Origin: Clostridia bacterium
Lineage (GTDB): Bacteria; Bacillota; Clostridia; Christensenellales; Aristaeellaceae
Direction of reading: 5' to 3'
Assembly: GCA_017502305.1 (NCBI GenBank)
Contig: JAFVVG010000047.1
Coordinates: 1-64,000 of the forward strand
DNA: 64,000 nucleotides
How positions within the stretch are numbered: position 1 is the stretch's first letter; each line of letters begins with the position of its first letter. Positions 25,481 to 35,135 of the stretch are shown here, in pieces. The translations under genes and the position numbers were made by a program. The notes under the pieces were generated by a model. That model ran no database searches and was not told where the DNA came from. It was given only the letters and a program-made list of their open reading frames with translations.

Positions 25481-26041
25481 TTAATGCTCGTTGAGGATTG
25501 CCGAAAGGGCGGCTTCCGGCAGGGTGTGAAGGGGGACGGGCTCGGCTGGTTCGCCTTCGAAATTCCCCAGGGGCAGGTGCAGCCACGTAACGCTGCGCCA
25601 TTTCCCCAGCTTGTAGCCCGAGTTATCAAAGCGGCCGATCTCCGCGAAGCCCAGGGCTTTGTGCAGGCCGATGCTTTTCTCGTTGGGCAGGGTGATGCAG
25701 GAATAGGCGTTCAGGTAGCCCTGTGCCTTCAGCAGGGCCAGAAGCTTTGTCATCAACGTCCTGCCGGCCCCCTGGCCGTGGTGCGTGCTATCGACGTAGA
25801 TGGTCAGCTCCACATCCCAGCGATAGGCTTCCTTTTCCCGGAAGGCGGCGGCATAGGCATAGCCGATGACCTCCCCGTTCTTCTCGCAGACCAGGAAGGG
25901 GTAGGGGCCTTGCATCTTGTGGCGGAAATCTGCCGCCGTCAGGGGCGTGGTGGCAAAGGTAACCGCGGTGTCCCTCACATAGGGGGCGTAGATCTCCGCC
26001 AGGCGGGGAGCGTCGGCGGGGGTGGCCAGGCGGCAGCGCAT
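25481..26041 (-). CDS. GNAT acetyltransferase, phosphinothricin/methionine-sulfone acetyltransferase-like
   Basis: 186 aa from the ATG at 26041, spaced 8 nt from AAAGGA; two ATGs just upstream sit too close to that site. The sequence follows the PAT/Bar/YncA layout: [19 protein letters not shown] at the N-terminus, [20 protein letters not shown] as the acetyl-CoA loop, [13 protein letters not shown], and a [13 protein letters not shown] tail. Such enzymes acetylate amino-acid analogues. It lies 10 nt upstream of the DUF2130 gene, so the two are probably co-transcribed. Confidence 0.88.
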   Translation of the reverse strand: MRCRLATPADAPRLAEIYAPYVRDTAVTFATTPLTAADFRHKMQGPYPFLVCEKNGEVIGYAYAAAFREKEAYRWDVELTIYVDSTHHGQGAGRTLMTKLLALLKAQGYLNAYSCITLPNEKSIGLHKALGFAEIGRFDNSGYKLGKWRSVTWLHLPLGNFEGEPAEPVPLHTLPEAALSAILNEH

Positions 26042-26090
26042 GGGCATCATCCTTTCTGGGTATCAGTATACCCCGGGGACGCTTGCCCGG

Positions 26091-26456
26091 TCAAGGGGTG
26101 AGGAAGAACCGCCGCCCGGAGAGGTTGTGGGGATAAACGCAGATTTCCGCTCCGGCTTCCCCGGCGGCGCCCAGGGTGGCCCTGCCCTCCGCCAGCACCA
26201 CCTCGAACCAGGCGCAGCCGGGGCGCTCCACCTCCAGGCAAACCTTGTCACTGCGGCGGAGGATGTCCATTTTCCGGCCGGCGGCGGGGCTGGCCAGGTG
26301 CAGGATGGGCTGGGCACGGCGCACCTCCAGCTGGAAAAGCATGGGCACCACATAGGGCTGGCCGTCCTCCGAAAGGGCCAGCCGGGCCACGCCGCCCTCC
26401 CGCAGGACGTCCAGAATCTGCATCAGGTTCAGCTCCTGATAGTGCAAGTCTGCCAT
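26091..26456 (-). CDS. Pyridoxamine 5'-phosphate oxidase-like flavin-binding split-barrel protein
   Basis: 121 aa. The N-terminus VLREGGVARLALSEDGQPYVVPMLF and the following strand pattern match small PPOX/NimA-like split-barrel proteins that bind FMN or F420-type flavins. Catalytic role unknown; some relatives reduce nitroimidazoles. GAAAGGAGG precedes the ATG. It is first in the minus-strand run that continues with the acetyltransferase 50 nt downstream. Confidence 0.75.
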   Translation of the reverse strand: MADLHYQELNLMQILDVLREGGVARLALSEDGQPYVVPMLFQLEVRRAQPILHLASPAAGRKMDILRRSDKVCLEVERPGCAWFEVVLAEGRATLGAAGEAGAEICVYPHNLSGRRFFLTP

Positions 26457-26513
26457 GGGCTGCCTCCTTTCATGAGGGTTCCATTAGAATTCCATGACAA
26501 TATATGCCTTCGC

Positions 26514-26542
26514 TTGACAAGGGTGCGCCAGCGGGCTATGCT
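26514..26542 (+). promoter_or_regulatory. Promoter of the SCP2-like gene
   Basis: TTGACA (26514-26519), 17 nt, TATGCT (26537-26542). Confidence 0.65.
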
Positions 26543-26561
26543 GGATGGGAGGTGAAGGAAC

Positions 26562-26885
26562 ATGTATTACGCCACATTGGATGATTTTGTGAAGGATCTG
26601 CCGCTGCTGGCCCACCAGCACCGGGAAGAACTGAAGGATACCAACGCCCTTTTTCTGCTGGAAACAAAGCAGGGCCGCCGGGTGTATATCAGCCTGAAGG
26701 CAGGGGAGGTTCAGCTGCTGGACGAATGCGCTGAGCCGCCGGCCTGCGCCGTCTCCGCCGATGAGAACGATCTGCTGGATATGATCGCCGGAAAACTGAA
26801 CCCTGCCAGAGCAATTCTCTTTGGAAGGGTGAAGGTGAAGGGCAATCCGGCTCCCCTGATGAGCCTGATCGCGCTCATGAAGTGA
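26562..26885 (+). CDS. SCP2 sterol-carrier-like domain protein
   Basis: 107 aa. The GRRVYISLKAGEVQLLDE and C-terminal NPARAILFGRVKVKGNP segments match the SCP2 lipid-binding fold, here as a stand-alone domain. SCP2 domains hold hydrophobic ligands; the ligand in bacteria is usually unknown. It has its own promoter and is divergent from the PPOX-like gene. Confidence 0.8.
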   Translation: MYYATLDDFVKDLPLLAHQHREELKDTNALFLLETKQGRRVYISLKAGEVQLLDECAEPPACAVSADENDLLDMIAGKLNPARAILFGRVKVKGNPAPLMSLIALMK

Positions 26886-26925
26886 CCGGGCGGCAACAAA
26901 TACGGAGAAAATACAGGAAAAATCC

Positions 26926-26954
26926 TTGTTTCAAGGCTTTGAACAGCGTATAAT
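26926..26954 (+). promoter_or_regulatory. Promoter of the liv operon
   Basis: TTGTTT (26926-26931), 17 nt, TATAAT (26949-26954), 57 nt before the start codon. An AAGGAGG site precedes the ATG. Confidence 0.65.
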
Positions 26955-27010
26955 GAACCCATGTTCCCAAGGAGGAACGCAACTCCATATATCGCAAGGA
27001 GGAAACTATC

Positions 27011-28138
27011 ATGAAGAAAATTGTTGCTGCCGTTCTGGCTATGATGATGGCCCTGAGCTGCTTCGCCTTCGCCTCTGCTGAAGACGCCATCAAGATTGGC
27101 GTTATCGGCCCCATGACCGGCGGCGCTGCCGTGTATGGCACCGCTGTGGCCAACGGCGCTCAGATCGCCGTGGATGAGATCAACGCTCTGGGCGGCATCC
27201 AGCTGGCCCTGGACGTGCAGGACGACGAGCATGACGCCGAAAAGGGCATCAATGCTTATAACACCGTGCTGGACAATGGCGCTCAGATGATCCTGGGCAC
27301 CGTGACCACCGCCCCCTGCATCGCCGTGGCTGCGGAAGCCTATGAAGAGCGCGTGTTCATGCTGACTCCCTCTGCCTCCTCCACCAAGGTCATTGAGGGC
27401 AAGGACAACGTGTACCAGGTCTGCTTTACCGACCCTGCCCAGGGTGCCGCTTCCGCTCAGTACATCTTTGACCACAAGCTGGGCACCAAGGTTGGCATCA
27501 TCTATAACAACGGTTCCGACTACTCCGTGGGCATCTACCAGACCTTCATCGAGAAGGCCAAGGAGCTGAACCTGGAGGTTGTGGCTGAGACCACCTTCTC
27601 CTCTGAGGACAACGCCGACTTCTCCGTGCAGATCGCTGCCTGCAAGGACAACGGCGCTGACGTGGTGTTCCTGCCGATTTACTACACCCCCGCTTCCCTG
27701 ATCCTGGCCCAGGCCAAGTCTGTGGAATACGCCCCCATCTTCTTCGGTGTGGACGGCATGGACGGCATCCTGACCCTGGAAGGCTTCGACAAGAACCTGG
27801 CCGAGGGCGTTATGCTGCTGACCCCCTTCTCCGCCGACGCTGAGGATGACCTGACCAAGAACTTTGTGGGCAAGTATCAGCAGGCCTATGGCGAGATCCC
27901 CAACCAGTTCGCTGCTGATGCCTACGATGGCGTCTATGCCCTGTATCAGGCCATTCAGAATACCGGCATCACCACCGAGACCGATTACGCCGAGGCCTGC
28001 GAACTGCTGATCGCCGAAATGCAGAAGATCGAGATCGCCGGCCTCACCGGCACCATGACCTGGGCCGCCACCGGCGAAGTCACCAAGACGCCCACCGCTG
28101 TTGTCATCGAAAACGGCGTGTATGTTGGCGTGAAGTAA
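27011..28138 (+). CDS. livK: Branched-chain amino acid ABC transporter, substrate-binding protein
   Basis: 375 aa. A signal sequence (about 1-23, ending ASA/ED) is followed by a type I periplasmic-binding fold with IKIGVIGPMTGGAAVYG, AVDEINALGG and a PSASSTKVIEGKDNVYQVCFTD segment typical of LivJ/LivK. A cysteine at residue 17 could make it a lipoprotein, but the lipobox is poor. It delivers Leu/Ile/Val or a related amino acid to the LivHMGF transporter encoded directly downstream. A 256-nt spacer with two large hairpins separates it from livH, which would allow higher expression of the binding protein. Confidence 0.92.
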   Translation: MKKIVAAVLAMMMALSCFAFASAEDAIKIGVIGPMTGGAAVYGTAVANGAQIAVDEINALGGIQLALDVQDDEHDAEKGINAYNTVLDNGAQMILGTVTTAPCIAVAAEAYEERVFMLTPSASSTKVIEGKDNVYQVCFTDPAQGAASAQYIFDHKLGTKVGIIYNNGSDYSVGIYQTFIEKAKELNLEVVAETTFSSEDNADFSVQIAACKDNGADVVFLPIYYTPASLILAQAKSVEYAPIFFGVDGMDGILTLEGFDKNLAEGVMLLTPFSADAEDDLTKNFVGKYQQAYGEIPNQFAADAYDGVYALYQAIQNTGITTETDYAEACELLIAEMQKIEIAGLTGTMTWAATGEVTKTPTAVVIENGVYVGVK

Positions 28139-28238
28139 CGCTGCGTTTCCCCAAGGCGGCATAGCCACTTTGGGAAGGACGCACTTTGTCGCTGGGCTTT
28201 CGGGCCCTCCGACACCTCCCAAGGGTTCAATGATTTGC

Positions 28239-28274
28239 CAGCAGGCCCGGCTCTGTCCGGGGCCGGGCCTGCTG
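28239..28274 (+). terminator. GC-rich 13-bp hairpin in the livK-livH spacer (attenuator-like)
   Basis: CAGCAGGCCCGGC (28239-28251) pairs perfectly with GCCGGGCCTGCTG (28262-28274). No run of T follows, so it may stabilise the livK mRNA end or cause partial termination rather than full termination. Confidence 0.55.
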
Positions 28275-28288
28275 CTCTTCCCCGGTTC

Positions 28289-28341
28289 AAGGTAATCAAC
28301 ACCAGTCAGCGCTTTTCGGGCTGATTGCTGTTGATTACCTT
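28289..28341 (+). promoter_or_regulatory. Second long hairpin before livH
   Basis: AAGGTAATCAACA (28289-28301) pairs with TGTTGATTACCTT (28329-28341), with an inner AGTCAGC/GCTGATT helix. It lies 54 nt before livH. Confidence 0.5.
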
Positions 28342-28394
28342 ATCGTGCTTTATGGACAGGAGCACAATACAGTAGAAATCGGAGGTTTTGGAAC

Positions 28395-29279
28395 ATGATT
28401 TCCTTCCTTTCCCACCTGGTGAACGGCATCAGTCTGGGCAGCGTGTATGCCATCATCGCGCTGGGCTATTCCATGGTGTACGGCATTGCCAAGATGCTGA
28501 ACTTCGCCCATGGCGACGTCATCATGGTTGGCGCCTACATCACCTTCTGCGCCACGCAGTATTGGGGATTGCCGCCTGTGGTATCTGTGCTGGCGGCCAT
28601 GCTGGTGTGCACGGTGCTGGGCGTTGTGATTGAGCGCCTGGCCTATAAACCCCTGCGTGCGGCCACCTCCCTGGCGGTGCTGATCACGGCCATTGGCATG
28701 AGCTATTTCCTGCAGAATGCCGCTCAGCTCATCTGGGGCGCCAATCCCAAGAGCTTCCCCTCCGTGATCACCCTTCCCACCCTGAGCCTCATGGGCGGTC
28801 AGCTGCTGATTTCCGGCGAGACCATGGTTACGGTGCTGGCCAACGTGATCATCATGATCGTCCTGACCATCTTCACCAGCAAGACGAAGATGGGCCGTGC
28901 CATGCGCGCTGTGTCCGAGGACAAGGGCGCCGCTGAGCTGATGGGCATCAACGTGAACGCCACCATTTCCCTGACCTTCGCCATCGGCTCCGCCCTGGCG
29001 GCTGTTGCCGGTGTGCTTCTTTGCTCCGCATACCCGGCGCTGATGCCCACCACCGGCTCCATGCCCGGTATCAAGGCCTTCACGGCGGCGGTGTTCGGCG
29101 GCATTGGCTCCATTCCCGGCGCGCTGGTAGGCGGCCTGCTCCTGGGCGTTATCGAGATCCTGGGCAAGGCCTATATCTCCATGGAGCTGGGCGACGCCTT
29201 TGTGTTCGCGGTGCTGATCATTGTGCTGCTGGTGAAGCCCACGGGCCTGCTGGGCAAAAAAGTCCACGAGAAAGTGTGA
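28395..29279 (+). CDS. livH: Branched-chain amino acid ABC transporter permease LivH
   Basis: 294 aa, strongly hydrophobic with about eight membrane segments. It has LivH signatures LVNGISLGSVYAIIALGYSMVYGI and NFAHGDVIMVGAY at the start, and the permease EAA-like region LMGINVNATISLTFAIGSALAA plus GIKAFTAAVFGGIGSIPGAL. It forms the membrane channel with LivM. It is followed by livM after 10 nt. Confidence 0.95.
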   Translation: MISFLSHLVNGISLGSVYAIIALGYSMVYGIAKMLNFAHGDVIMVGAYITFCATQYWGLPPVVSVLAAMLVCTVLGVVIERLAYKPLRAATSLAVLITAIGMSYFLQNAAQLIWGANPKSFPSVITLPTLSLMGGQLLISGETMVTVLANVIIMIVLTIFTSKTKMGRAMRAVSEDKGAAELMGINVNATISLTFAIGSALAAVAGVLLCSAYPALMPTTGSMPGIKAFTAAVFGGIGSIPGALVGGLLLGVIEILGKAYISMELGDAFVFAVLIIVLLVKPTGLLGKKVHEKV

Positions 29280-29289
29280 GGTGAGAGGC

Positions 29290-30344
29290 ATGAAGAACAA
29301 GAAAACATTCCGCAGCAACCTCATCACCTACCTGCTGGTGATCGTGGCCTTTGTCATCTGCCAGCTGGTGCTGGAGGGTGCCATTCCCGGCGTGAAGATG
29401 ACCCGTTCGCTCAAGGGCCAGCTGGTACCCATCTGCGTGTACATTGTGATGGCCGTCTCCCTGAACCTGACGGTGGGTATTTCCGGCGAGCTTTCCCTGG
29501 GCCATGCCGGGTTTATGAGCGTGGGCGCTTTCTCGGGCATTGTGATGTCCTCCTGGCTGGTCAGCGCCTTCCAGTTTGAGAACGAGACCATCCGGCTGAT
29601 CATCGCCATGGTTACCGGCGGCGTGTTTGCCGGCGCGGCGGGCGTGCTGATCGGCATTCCTGTATTGCGCCTCAGGGGCGACTATCTGGCCATAGTGACC
29701 CTGGCCTTTGGCGAGATCATCCGCAATGTGATGAACTGCCTGTATTTCTCCCTGGATGGCAAAGCCCTTTATATTGGCTTCAACAATCCCTCGCTGCCCG
29801 GTAAACTGCTGGTGAACGGCCCTGCCGGCGCCACGGGCGTGGATAAGATTTCCACCTTTACGATGGGATTTGCGCCGATCATCTTCACCCTGTTTGTGGT
29901 ACTGAACCTGATCAACAGCCGCTCCGGCCGGGCGATCATGGCCATCCGCGATAACCGCATCGCTGCCGAGAGCATGGGCATCAACGTGACCAAATACAAA
30001 ATGATGGCCTTTGTCACCTCCGCGGTGCTGGCTGGCATGGCCGGCGCTCTCTACGGTCTAAACTATTCCACGGTGGTGGCCTCCAAGTTCCGCTTCGATA
30101 CCTCCATCCTGGTGCTGGTGTTTGTGGTGCTGGGCGGCATCGGCAACATCCGTGGCTCCATCATCGCCGCCACGGTGCTGACCATCCTGCCCGAGGTGCT
30201 GCGTGCCTTCAGCGACTACCGCATGCTGGTATACGCCATCGTGCTGATTGTGGTCATGCTGGCCACCAACAGCCCCCTGCTCCGCAACCTGGTGGAGCGC
30301 ATCCGCCCCAAGAAAAAAGCCGAAGCCAAGGGAGGTGACGCCGT

Positions 30345-30348
<4 letters not shown>
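29290..30348 (+). CDS. livM: Branched-chain amino acid ABC transporter permease LivM
   Basis: 352 aa from the ATG at 29290; a GTG at 29281 lies inside the ribosome-binding region. LivM features are AVSLNLTVGISGELSLGHAGFM, GDYLAIVTLAFGEIIRNV, AIRDNRIAAESMGINVTKYK and FVVLGGIGNIRGSIIAATVL. About nine membrane segments. It pairs with LivH; its last codons overlap the livG start by 4 nt. Confidence 0.95.
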
Positions 30349-31199
<851 letters not shown>

Positions 31200-31201
31200 G
31201 C

Positions 31202-31909
31202 ATGAGCCTGTTGAAGATTGAGGATATTCACGTTTTCTACGGCGCGATCCATGCCATCAAGGGTATCTCCTTTGAGGTAAACGAGGACGAGATCGTGACG
31301 CTCATCGGTGCCAACGGTGCCGGCAAGTCCACCACGCTGAACACCATCGCCGGCCTGCTCAAGCCCCGCAGCGGCAAGATCACCTTCGATGGCATCGACC
31401 TGGGCAGCGTGCCTGCCAGCAAGGTTGTGTCGAAGGGCATGGCCCTGTGCCCCGAAGGCCGCCGCATCTTCCAGCAGATGACCGTCCGTGAGAACCTGGA
31501 AATGGGCGGCTTCACCCGCGACAAGGCTGAGATTCCCGCTTCCCTGGATGAAATGTTCCAGCGCTTCCCCCGCCTGAAGGAGCGCGAGAAGCAGATCGCC
31601 GGCACCCTTTCCGGCGGCGAACAGCAGATGCTGGCCATGGCCCGGGCGCTGATGTCCCGGCCCAAGCTGCTCATGCTGGACGAGCCCTCCATGGGCCTGG
31701 CGCCCATCCTGGTGGAGCAGATTTTCGATATCATCAAGGAGCTGCACGGCTCCGGTACCACCATCCTGCTGGTGGAACAGAACGCCCAGATGGCCCTATC
31801 CGTGGCCGATCGGGCCTACGTTCTGGAAACCGGCAAGATCAGCATGGAAGGCCCTGCCGATGAACTTCTCCACAACGACGCCGTCCGCAAAGCCTATCTG
31901 GGCAGCTGA
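31202..31909 (+). CDS. livF: Branched-chain amino acid ABC transporter ATP-binding protein LivF
   Basis: 235 aa from the ATG at 31202, which follows AAGGAGG; a GTG at 31196 overlaps the livG stop. Walker A GANGAGKST, signature TLSGGEQQMLAMARALMS, Walker B LLMLDEPSMGLAP and switch His-position QNAQMA (Gln, as in LivF). It is the last gene of the operon and is followed by a terminator. Confidence 0.95.
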   Translation: MSLLKIEDIHVFYGAIHAIKGISFEVNEDEIVTLIGANGAGKSTTLNTIAGLLKPRSGKITFDGIDLGSVPASKVVSKGMALCPEGRRIFQQMTVRENLEMGGFTRDKAEIPASLDEMFQRFPRLKEREKQIAGTLSGGEQQMLAMARALMSRPKLLMLDEPSMGLAPILVEQIFDIIKELHGSGTTILLVEQNAQMALSVADRAYVLETGKISMEGPADELLHNDAVRKAYLGS

Positions 31910-31942
31910 CCGAAGACTTTCATACGCGATGGGCGCAAAAAG

Positions 31943-31976
31943 AAAAACCATCTGAAAAGATGGTTTTTTCTTTTTG
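31943..31976 (+). terminator. Terminator of the liv operon
   Basis: AAAACCATCT pairs with AGATGGTTTT around GAAA, followed by TTCTTTTT. Confidence 0.88.
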
Positions 31977-31995
31977 GTCGGGGCGGGGAAGGGGA

Positions 31996-32679
31996 TTACA
32001 CTTCTTTCTCTCCCCACTTTTTCAGAAGCACCGCCATCACGATGCCTGCCACCATGATGGCCAGGCCGATGAAAATCACAAAGCCGGAGATGGCGTCGAA
32101 GGGTCCCCTGGCGGATACCGTAAAAGAATCCACCATGCCGCCGCCCATGGAATCCAGGATGATCCCCGCATTCTCCGGCGGGGACATCACGTTGCCAAAT
32201 TGATCATACCAGGTGACGCTGCCGGTGGACATGCCAAACATGGGATCCATCATCTGATTTCCAATGTTGAAAAAGCTGCCGGTCACCGCCCGCATCAATA
32301 ATCCGAAGGCAGCGAACAGCGCGCCGCCGATGGCCGTGCGTACGCCGTAGAGCCAGCCGAATTTCTTTACCGCCTTGCCGATGAACCCAGGCAGGTTCTC
32401 CACCCAGTCGGGCCAATCCACGGCAGGGGCGGCGGTGACAGCAGGTACTTCCGCGGGCTGCTGCGGCTCCTCCTGGGGGATGCCATCCTCGGAAAGCAGC
32501 CAATCGGTGGTCACGTCAAAGGCTTTGGCCAGCAGGGGCAGCTTGCTGATCTCCGGGGAGGCTTCGCCGGTCTCCCATTTGCTGATGCTCTGCCGGGACA
32601 CGCCGATGAGCTCCGCCAGGGCTTCCTGGGAGAGGCCCGCCTGCTTGCGGCACCAGTAGATTTTCTCGTTGAGCTTCAT
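31996..32679 (-). CDS. XRE-family transcriptional regulator with C-terminal membrane segments
   Basis: 227 aa. The XRE helix-turn-helix occupies about 5-62 ([28 protein letters not shown]). A proline-rich linker (about 75-95) leads to a [10 protein letters not shown] region, then hydrophobic segments (about 110-130 and 200-220). Such membrane-tethered regulators are common in Clostridia; the target is unknown. It appears monocistronic, with AAGGAGG before the ATG. Confidence 0.82.
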   Translation of the reverse strand: MKLNEKIYWCRKQAGLSQEALAELIGVSRQSISKWETGEASPEISKLPLLAKAFDVTTDWLLSEDGIPQEEPQQPAEVPAVTAAPAVDWPDWVENLPGFIGKAVKKFGWLYGVRTAIGGALFAAFGLLMRAVTGSFFNIGNQMMDPMFGMSTGSVTWYDQFGNVMSPPENAGIILDSMGGGMVDSFTVSARGPFDAISGFVIFIGLAIMVAGIVMAVLLKKWGEKEV

Positions 32680-32774
32680 GGAATCATCCTCCTTACGGGA
32701 TTACCATAGCATATGCGGCGGTAGCGGAGCCACCAACAGGTGCTGGAAAAGCCGCAACCGGTGGTTGCACATAG

Positions 32775-32802
32775 CAAAAAAGCCGCGATATTGCGGCTTT
32801 TT
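32775..32802 (-). terminator. Terminator after tdk
   Basis: AAGCCGC and GCGGCTT pair across a 6-nt loop, with an A-run and a T-run outside; read on the minus strand it ends the operon that finishes with tdk. Confidence 0.82.
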
Positions 32803-32804
32803 GT

Positions 32805-33359
32805 TTACTCACCCAGCTGTCCGCTGGCCCAATGCTTGCGACACAGGGACACATACTGGCTGTTACCGCCCAGAAGGATCTGGTCGCCCTCCTTGATGAC
32901 CTTGCCATTCATCACGCGGGCGTTGCAGGTAGCCTTGCGGCCGCACCAGCAGATGGTCTTGACCTCCTCGATGGTGTCAGCCCAGGCCATGAGCCACATG
33001 CTGCCCTCGAAGAAATTGCCCTGGAAATCAGCCCGCAGGCCGTAGCAGATCACGGGGATGTTCTTCTCATCCACAATTTTCACCAGGTGCTGCACCTGCT
33101 CCTTGGTGAGGAACTGGGCTTCGTCCACGATGACGCAATCGTAGCCGCTGACGTCCATGCCGGGGACTTCTTCCATAAACACGCATTCGGTGTTCAGCCC
33201 GCAGCGGGAGAGCACCGTGCGCGCGCCGTCGCGGTTGTCCAGCTGGGGCTTCACCATCAGCACCTTCTGGCCCCGCTCCATGTAGTTGTACTGCACCATA
33301 ATGGCATTGGCGGTTTTGCTGGAACCCATGGCTCCATATCGGAAGTACAGCTTGGCCAC
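32805..33359 (-). CDS. tdk: Thymidine kinase
   Basis: 184 aa with a GTG start preceded by AAGGAGG. The type II thymidine kinase P-loop is GAMGSSKT (about 9-16), the DEAQF motif marks Walker B, YGLRADFQGNFFEGS is the lasso/substrate region, and the structural zinc site is ICWCGRKATCNAR with SLCRKHW. It phosphorylates thymidine to dTMP in the salvage pathway. It is last in a minus-strand operon with unrelated functions. Confidence 0.96.
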   Translation of the reverse strand: MAKLYFRYGAMGSSKTANAIMVQYNYMERGQKVLMVKPQLDNRDGARTVLSRCGLNTECVFMEEVPGMDVSGYDCVIVDEAQFLTKEQVQHLVKIVDEKNIPVICYGLRADFQGNFFEGSMWLMAWADTIEEVKTICWCGRKATCNARVMNGKVIKEGDQILLGGNSQYVSLCRKHWASGQLGE

Positions 33360-33372
33360 GTTTGTTTCCTCC

Positions 33373-34173
33373 TTACAGGAACAGTCCGGGATAGAGCATG
33401 GTCTGACCCAGCACCTGAGCGTTGAAGCCGTTCATCAGGCGCTTCTGGGGCTGGGAGCGGCTCATGATGCGGGCGGTCACGTGGGTCACGCCCTCGGCAG
33501 CCATGATGGCCATGCACCGGTGCAAAAGCGCCCGGCCCATGCCCTGGCGGCGGCACAGGGGGGTAATGTAGATGGCCGCCAGCTCGCAGTGATTGCCTTC
33601 GCCGGCCATGATGACCTCGCCCACCAGCTCCGTGTTGCGGTACAGGCCCAGCACCATAAAGTGGGGCATGCGCTGCAATTGGATCAGGTATGCCTGGTCG
33701 ATGTAGGTAATATCATTCTGCTGCAGGCGATAGAGCAGCGCCGCGTGTTCCTCGGGGGTGTTCAGGGGTGTGGGAGCCACGGTGCAGCTCATCGGAATGC
33801 GGCCATCCCCCAAGGGAATGGGCATCTGCAGCACTTCCTCGCCTTCGGAGCAGTCGAAGCCGGAATGCTCGTAGAAATCCTTCATGCGGAAATCCTGGGG
33901 GGCGATGTTGGTATACACCCGGGCGCGGACGCTGGGATCGCAGTCCCGCAGCTGCCGGGCACGGGCCACCAGCGCGCCAAAGAGCATGTACCGCGCAGCA
34001 GGCTGGCAGTCCATGGTGAAATACAGATTGATGGGGCAGTCCGGGTACAGGTGGGGCTGATACTGATAGATCATATATCCCATGCCCATATCGTTGCCCA
34101 TTTCGTCCGTCGCCAGGAAGACGTCCTCCGGCGGCAGATGGTGAAACATCCCAACAGGATGACTGACCTGCAT
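33373..34173 (-). CDS. GNAT-family N-acetyltransferase (two-part)
   Basis: 266 aa from the ATG at 34173, preceded by AAGGAG; a GTG at 34194 would overlap the upstream gene. The C-terminal half holds a clear GNAT core (VGEVIMAGEGNHCELAAIYI, then CRRQGMGRALLHRCM) and the N-terminal half resembles a second, degenerate GNAT-like domain. Substrate unknown. It sits between lgt-like and tdk genes in one operon. Confidence 0.8.
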   Translation of the reverse strand: MQVSHPVGMFHHLPPEDVFLATDEMGNDMGMGYMIYQYQPHLYPDCPINLYFTMDCQPAARYMLFGALVARARQLRDCDPSVRARVYTNIAPQDFRMKDFYEHSGFDCSEGEEVLQMPIPLGDGRIPMSCTVAPTPLNTPEEHAALLYRLQQNDITYIDQAYLIQLQRMPHFMVLGLYRNTELVGEVIMAGEGNHCELAAIYITPLCRRQGMGRALLHRCMAIMAAEGVTHVTARIMSRSQPQKRLMNGFNAQVLGQTMLYPGLFL

Positions 34174-34190
34174 ACTTTTCTCCTTATAGA

Positions 34191-35132
34191 TCACGAAATC
34201 TTCCGGCCGTCATACAGCATGGCAAAGCCCATAACAGCCAGCATACCGGCCATGATGAAATACAGAAGCGTGTTGTCGATGGTGGACTTGTCCAGGGCGA
34301 ACTCGATGAGGATCACCAGCACAATGCCCAGGGCGAAGATCACCAGGCGGATGATCTGCCAGGGTTTCCAGCCGCCCTGCTTCACCACGCGGTGCACCCG
34401 GCCAAAGAAAGTCAGGCCCATGGTGATGGCGGCGGCCAGCATGTTCAGCCGCACAAAGCCGAAGCGGATGAATTCGTCCTCCCGCAGGCTTTCCAGGATG
34501 ATCTGCGTCACGCCCAGCAGGATGATGAAGGCCTCCGCCCCGCGGCCGGCAGGCTTGCGGTTGATCATGCACACAAGCACCACGGTGATGACCAGCGCCG
34601 CCAATGCCTCGTACATGAAGACGGGGATCTGCCAGTCCTCATATACGCTCTGCACGGCGAAGGGGAAGCGGCACCAGGCTTCGTCCATGATGTACTCGCC
34701 CAGGCCCTGGGTGGTAAAGTACTCGCCCGCCCGCTCAAAGGCCAGGGCAACAGCGCCGCCCACAGCGGCCAGGTCCAGCATGCGGCCAGCTTTGCGCCCG
34801 GTGGCCCTGGCGTAGAGCCAGGCGCCGGCGCCGCCGCCAAGAACCGCGCCATAGAGGGTATAGCCGCCCTGCCACAATTGGGGGATGAACTCCGCACCAC
34901 CCAGATCCACCAGGATGAACTCCAGCATGGTCAGGCAGTAGAGCACACGGGCGCCCAGCACAGCCCCCAGCAGGGTGGCGGCGCTGAGGCTCAGCACGCC
35001 GTTGAGGCCGGGATCCTTGCGGCCCAGGAAAGCAGCCAGCAGAATGGCCAGCACCGCGCCGGCGGCTACGCACAGGCCAAAGGCTGTTACGGTGAAGGGG
35101 CCGGCAGTAAAGAGGATCGTCATTTCATTCAT
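34191..35132 (-). CDS. Divergent prolipoprotein diacylglyceryl transferase (Lgt)-like membrane protein
   Basis: 313 aa with about seven membrane segments. The layout is Lgt-like: GARVLYCLTMLE, a QGGYTLYGAVLGGGAGAWLY loop, an ERAGEYF motif in the place of the Lgt signature, and PVFMYEALAALVI matching the Lgt HPTQLYE region. The usual Lgt HGGL loop histidine and the GRxGNFxN asparagine are not visible, and the C-terminus is extended. It may be an Lgt paralogue with changed chemistry rather than the housekeeping enzyme. It starts 3 nt after the phosphodiester glycosidase gene. Confidence 0.65.
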   Translation of the reverse strand: MNEMTILFTAGPFTVTAFGLCVAAGAVLAILLAAFLGRKDPGLNGVLSLSAATLLGAVLGARVLYCLTMLEFILVDLGGAEFIPQLWQGGYTLYGAVLGGGAGAWLYARATGRKAGRMLDLAAVGGAVALAFERAGEYFTTQGLGEYIMDEAWCRFPFAVQSVYEDWQIPVFMYEALAALVITVVLVCMINRKPAGRGAEAFIILLGVTQIILESLREDEFIRFGFVRLNMLAAAITMGLTFFGRVHRVVKQGGWKPWQIIRLVIFALGIVLVILIEFALDKSTIDNTLLYFIMAGMLAVMGFAMLYDGRKIS

Positions 35133-35135
35133 GGC

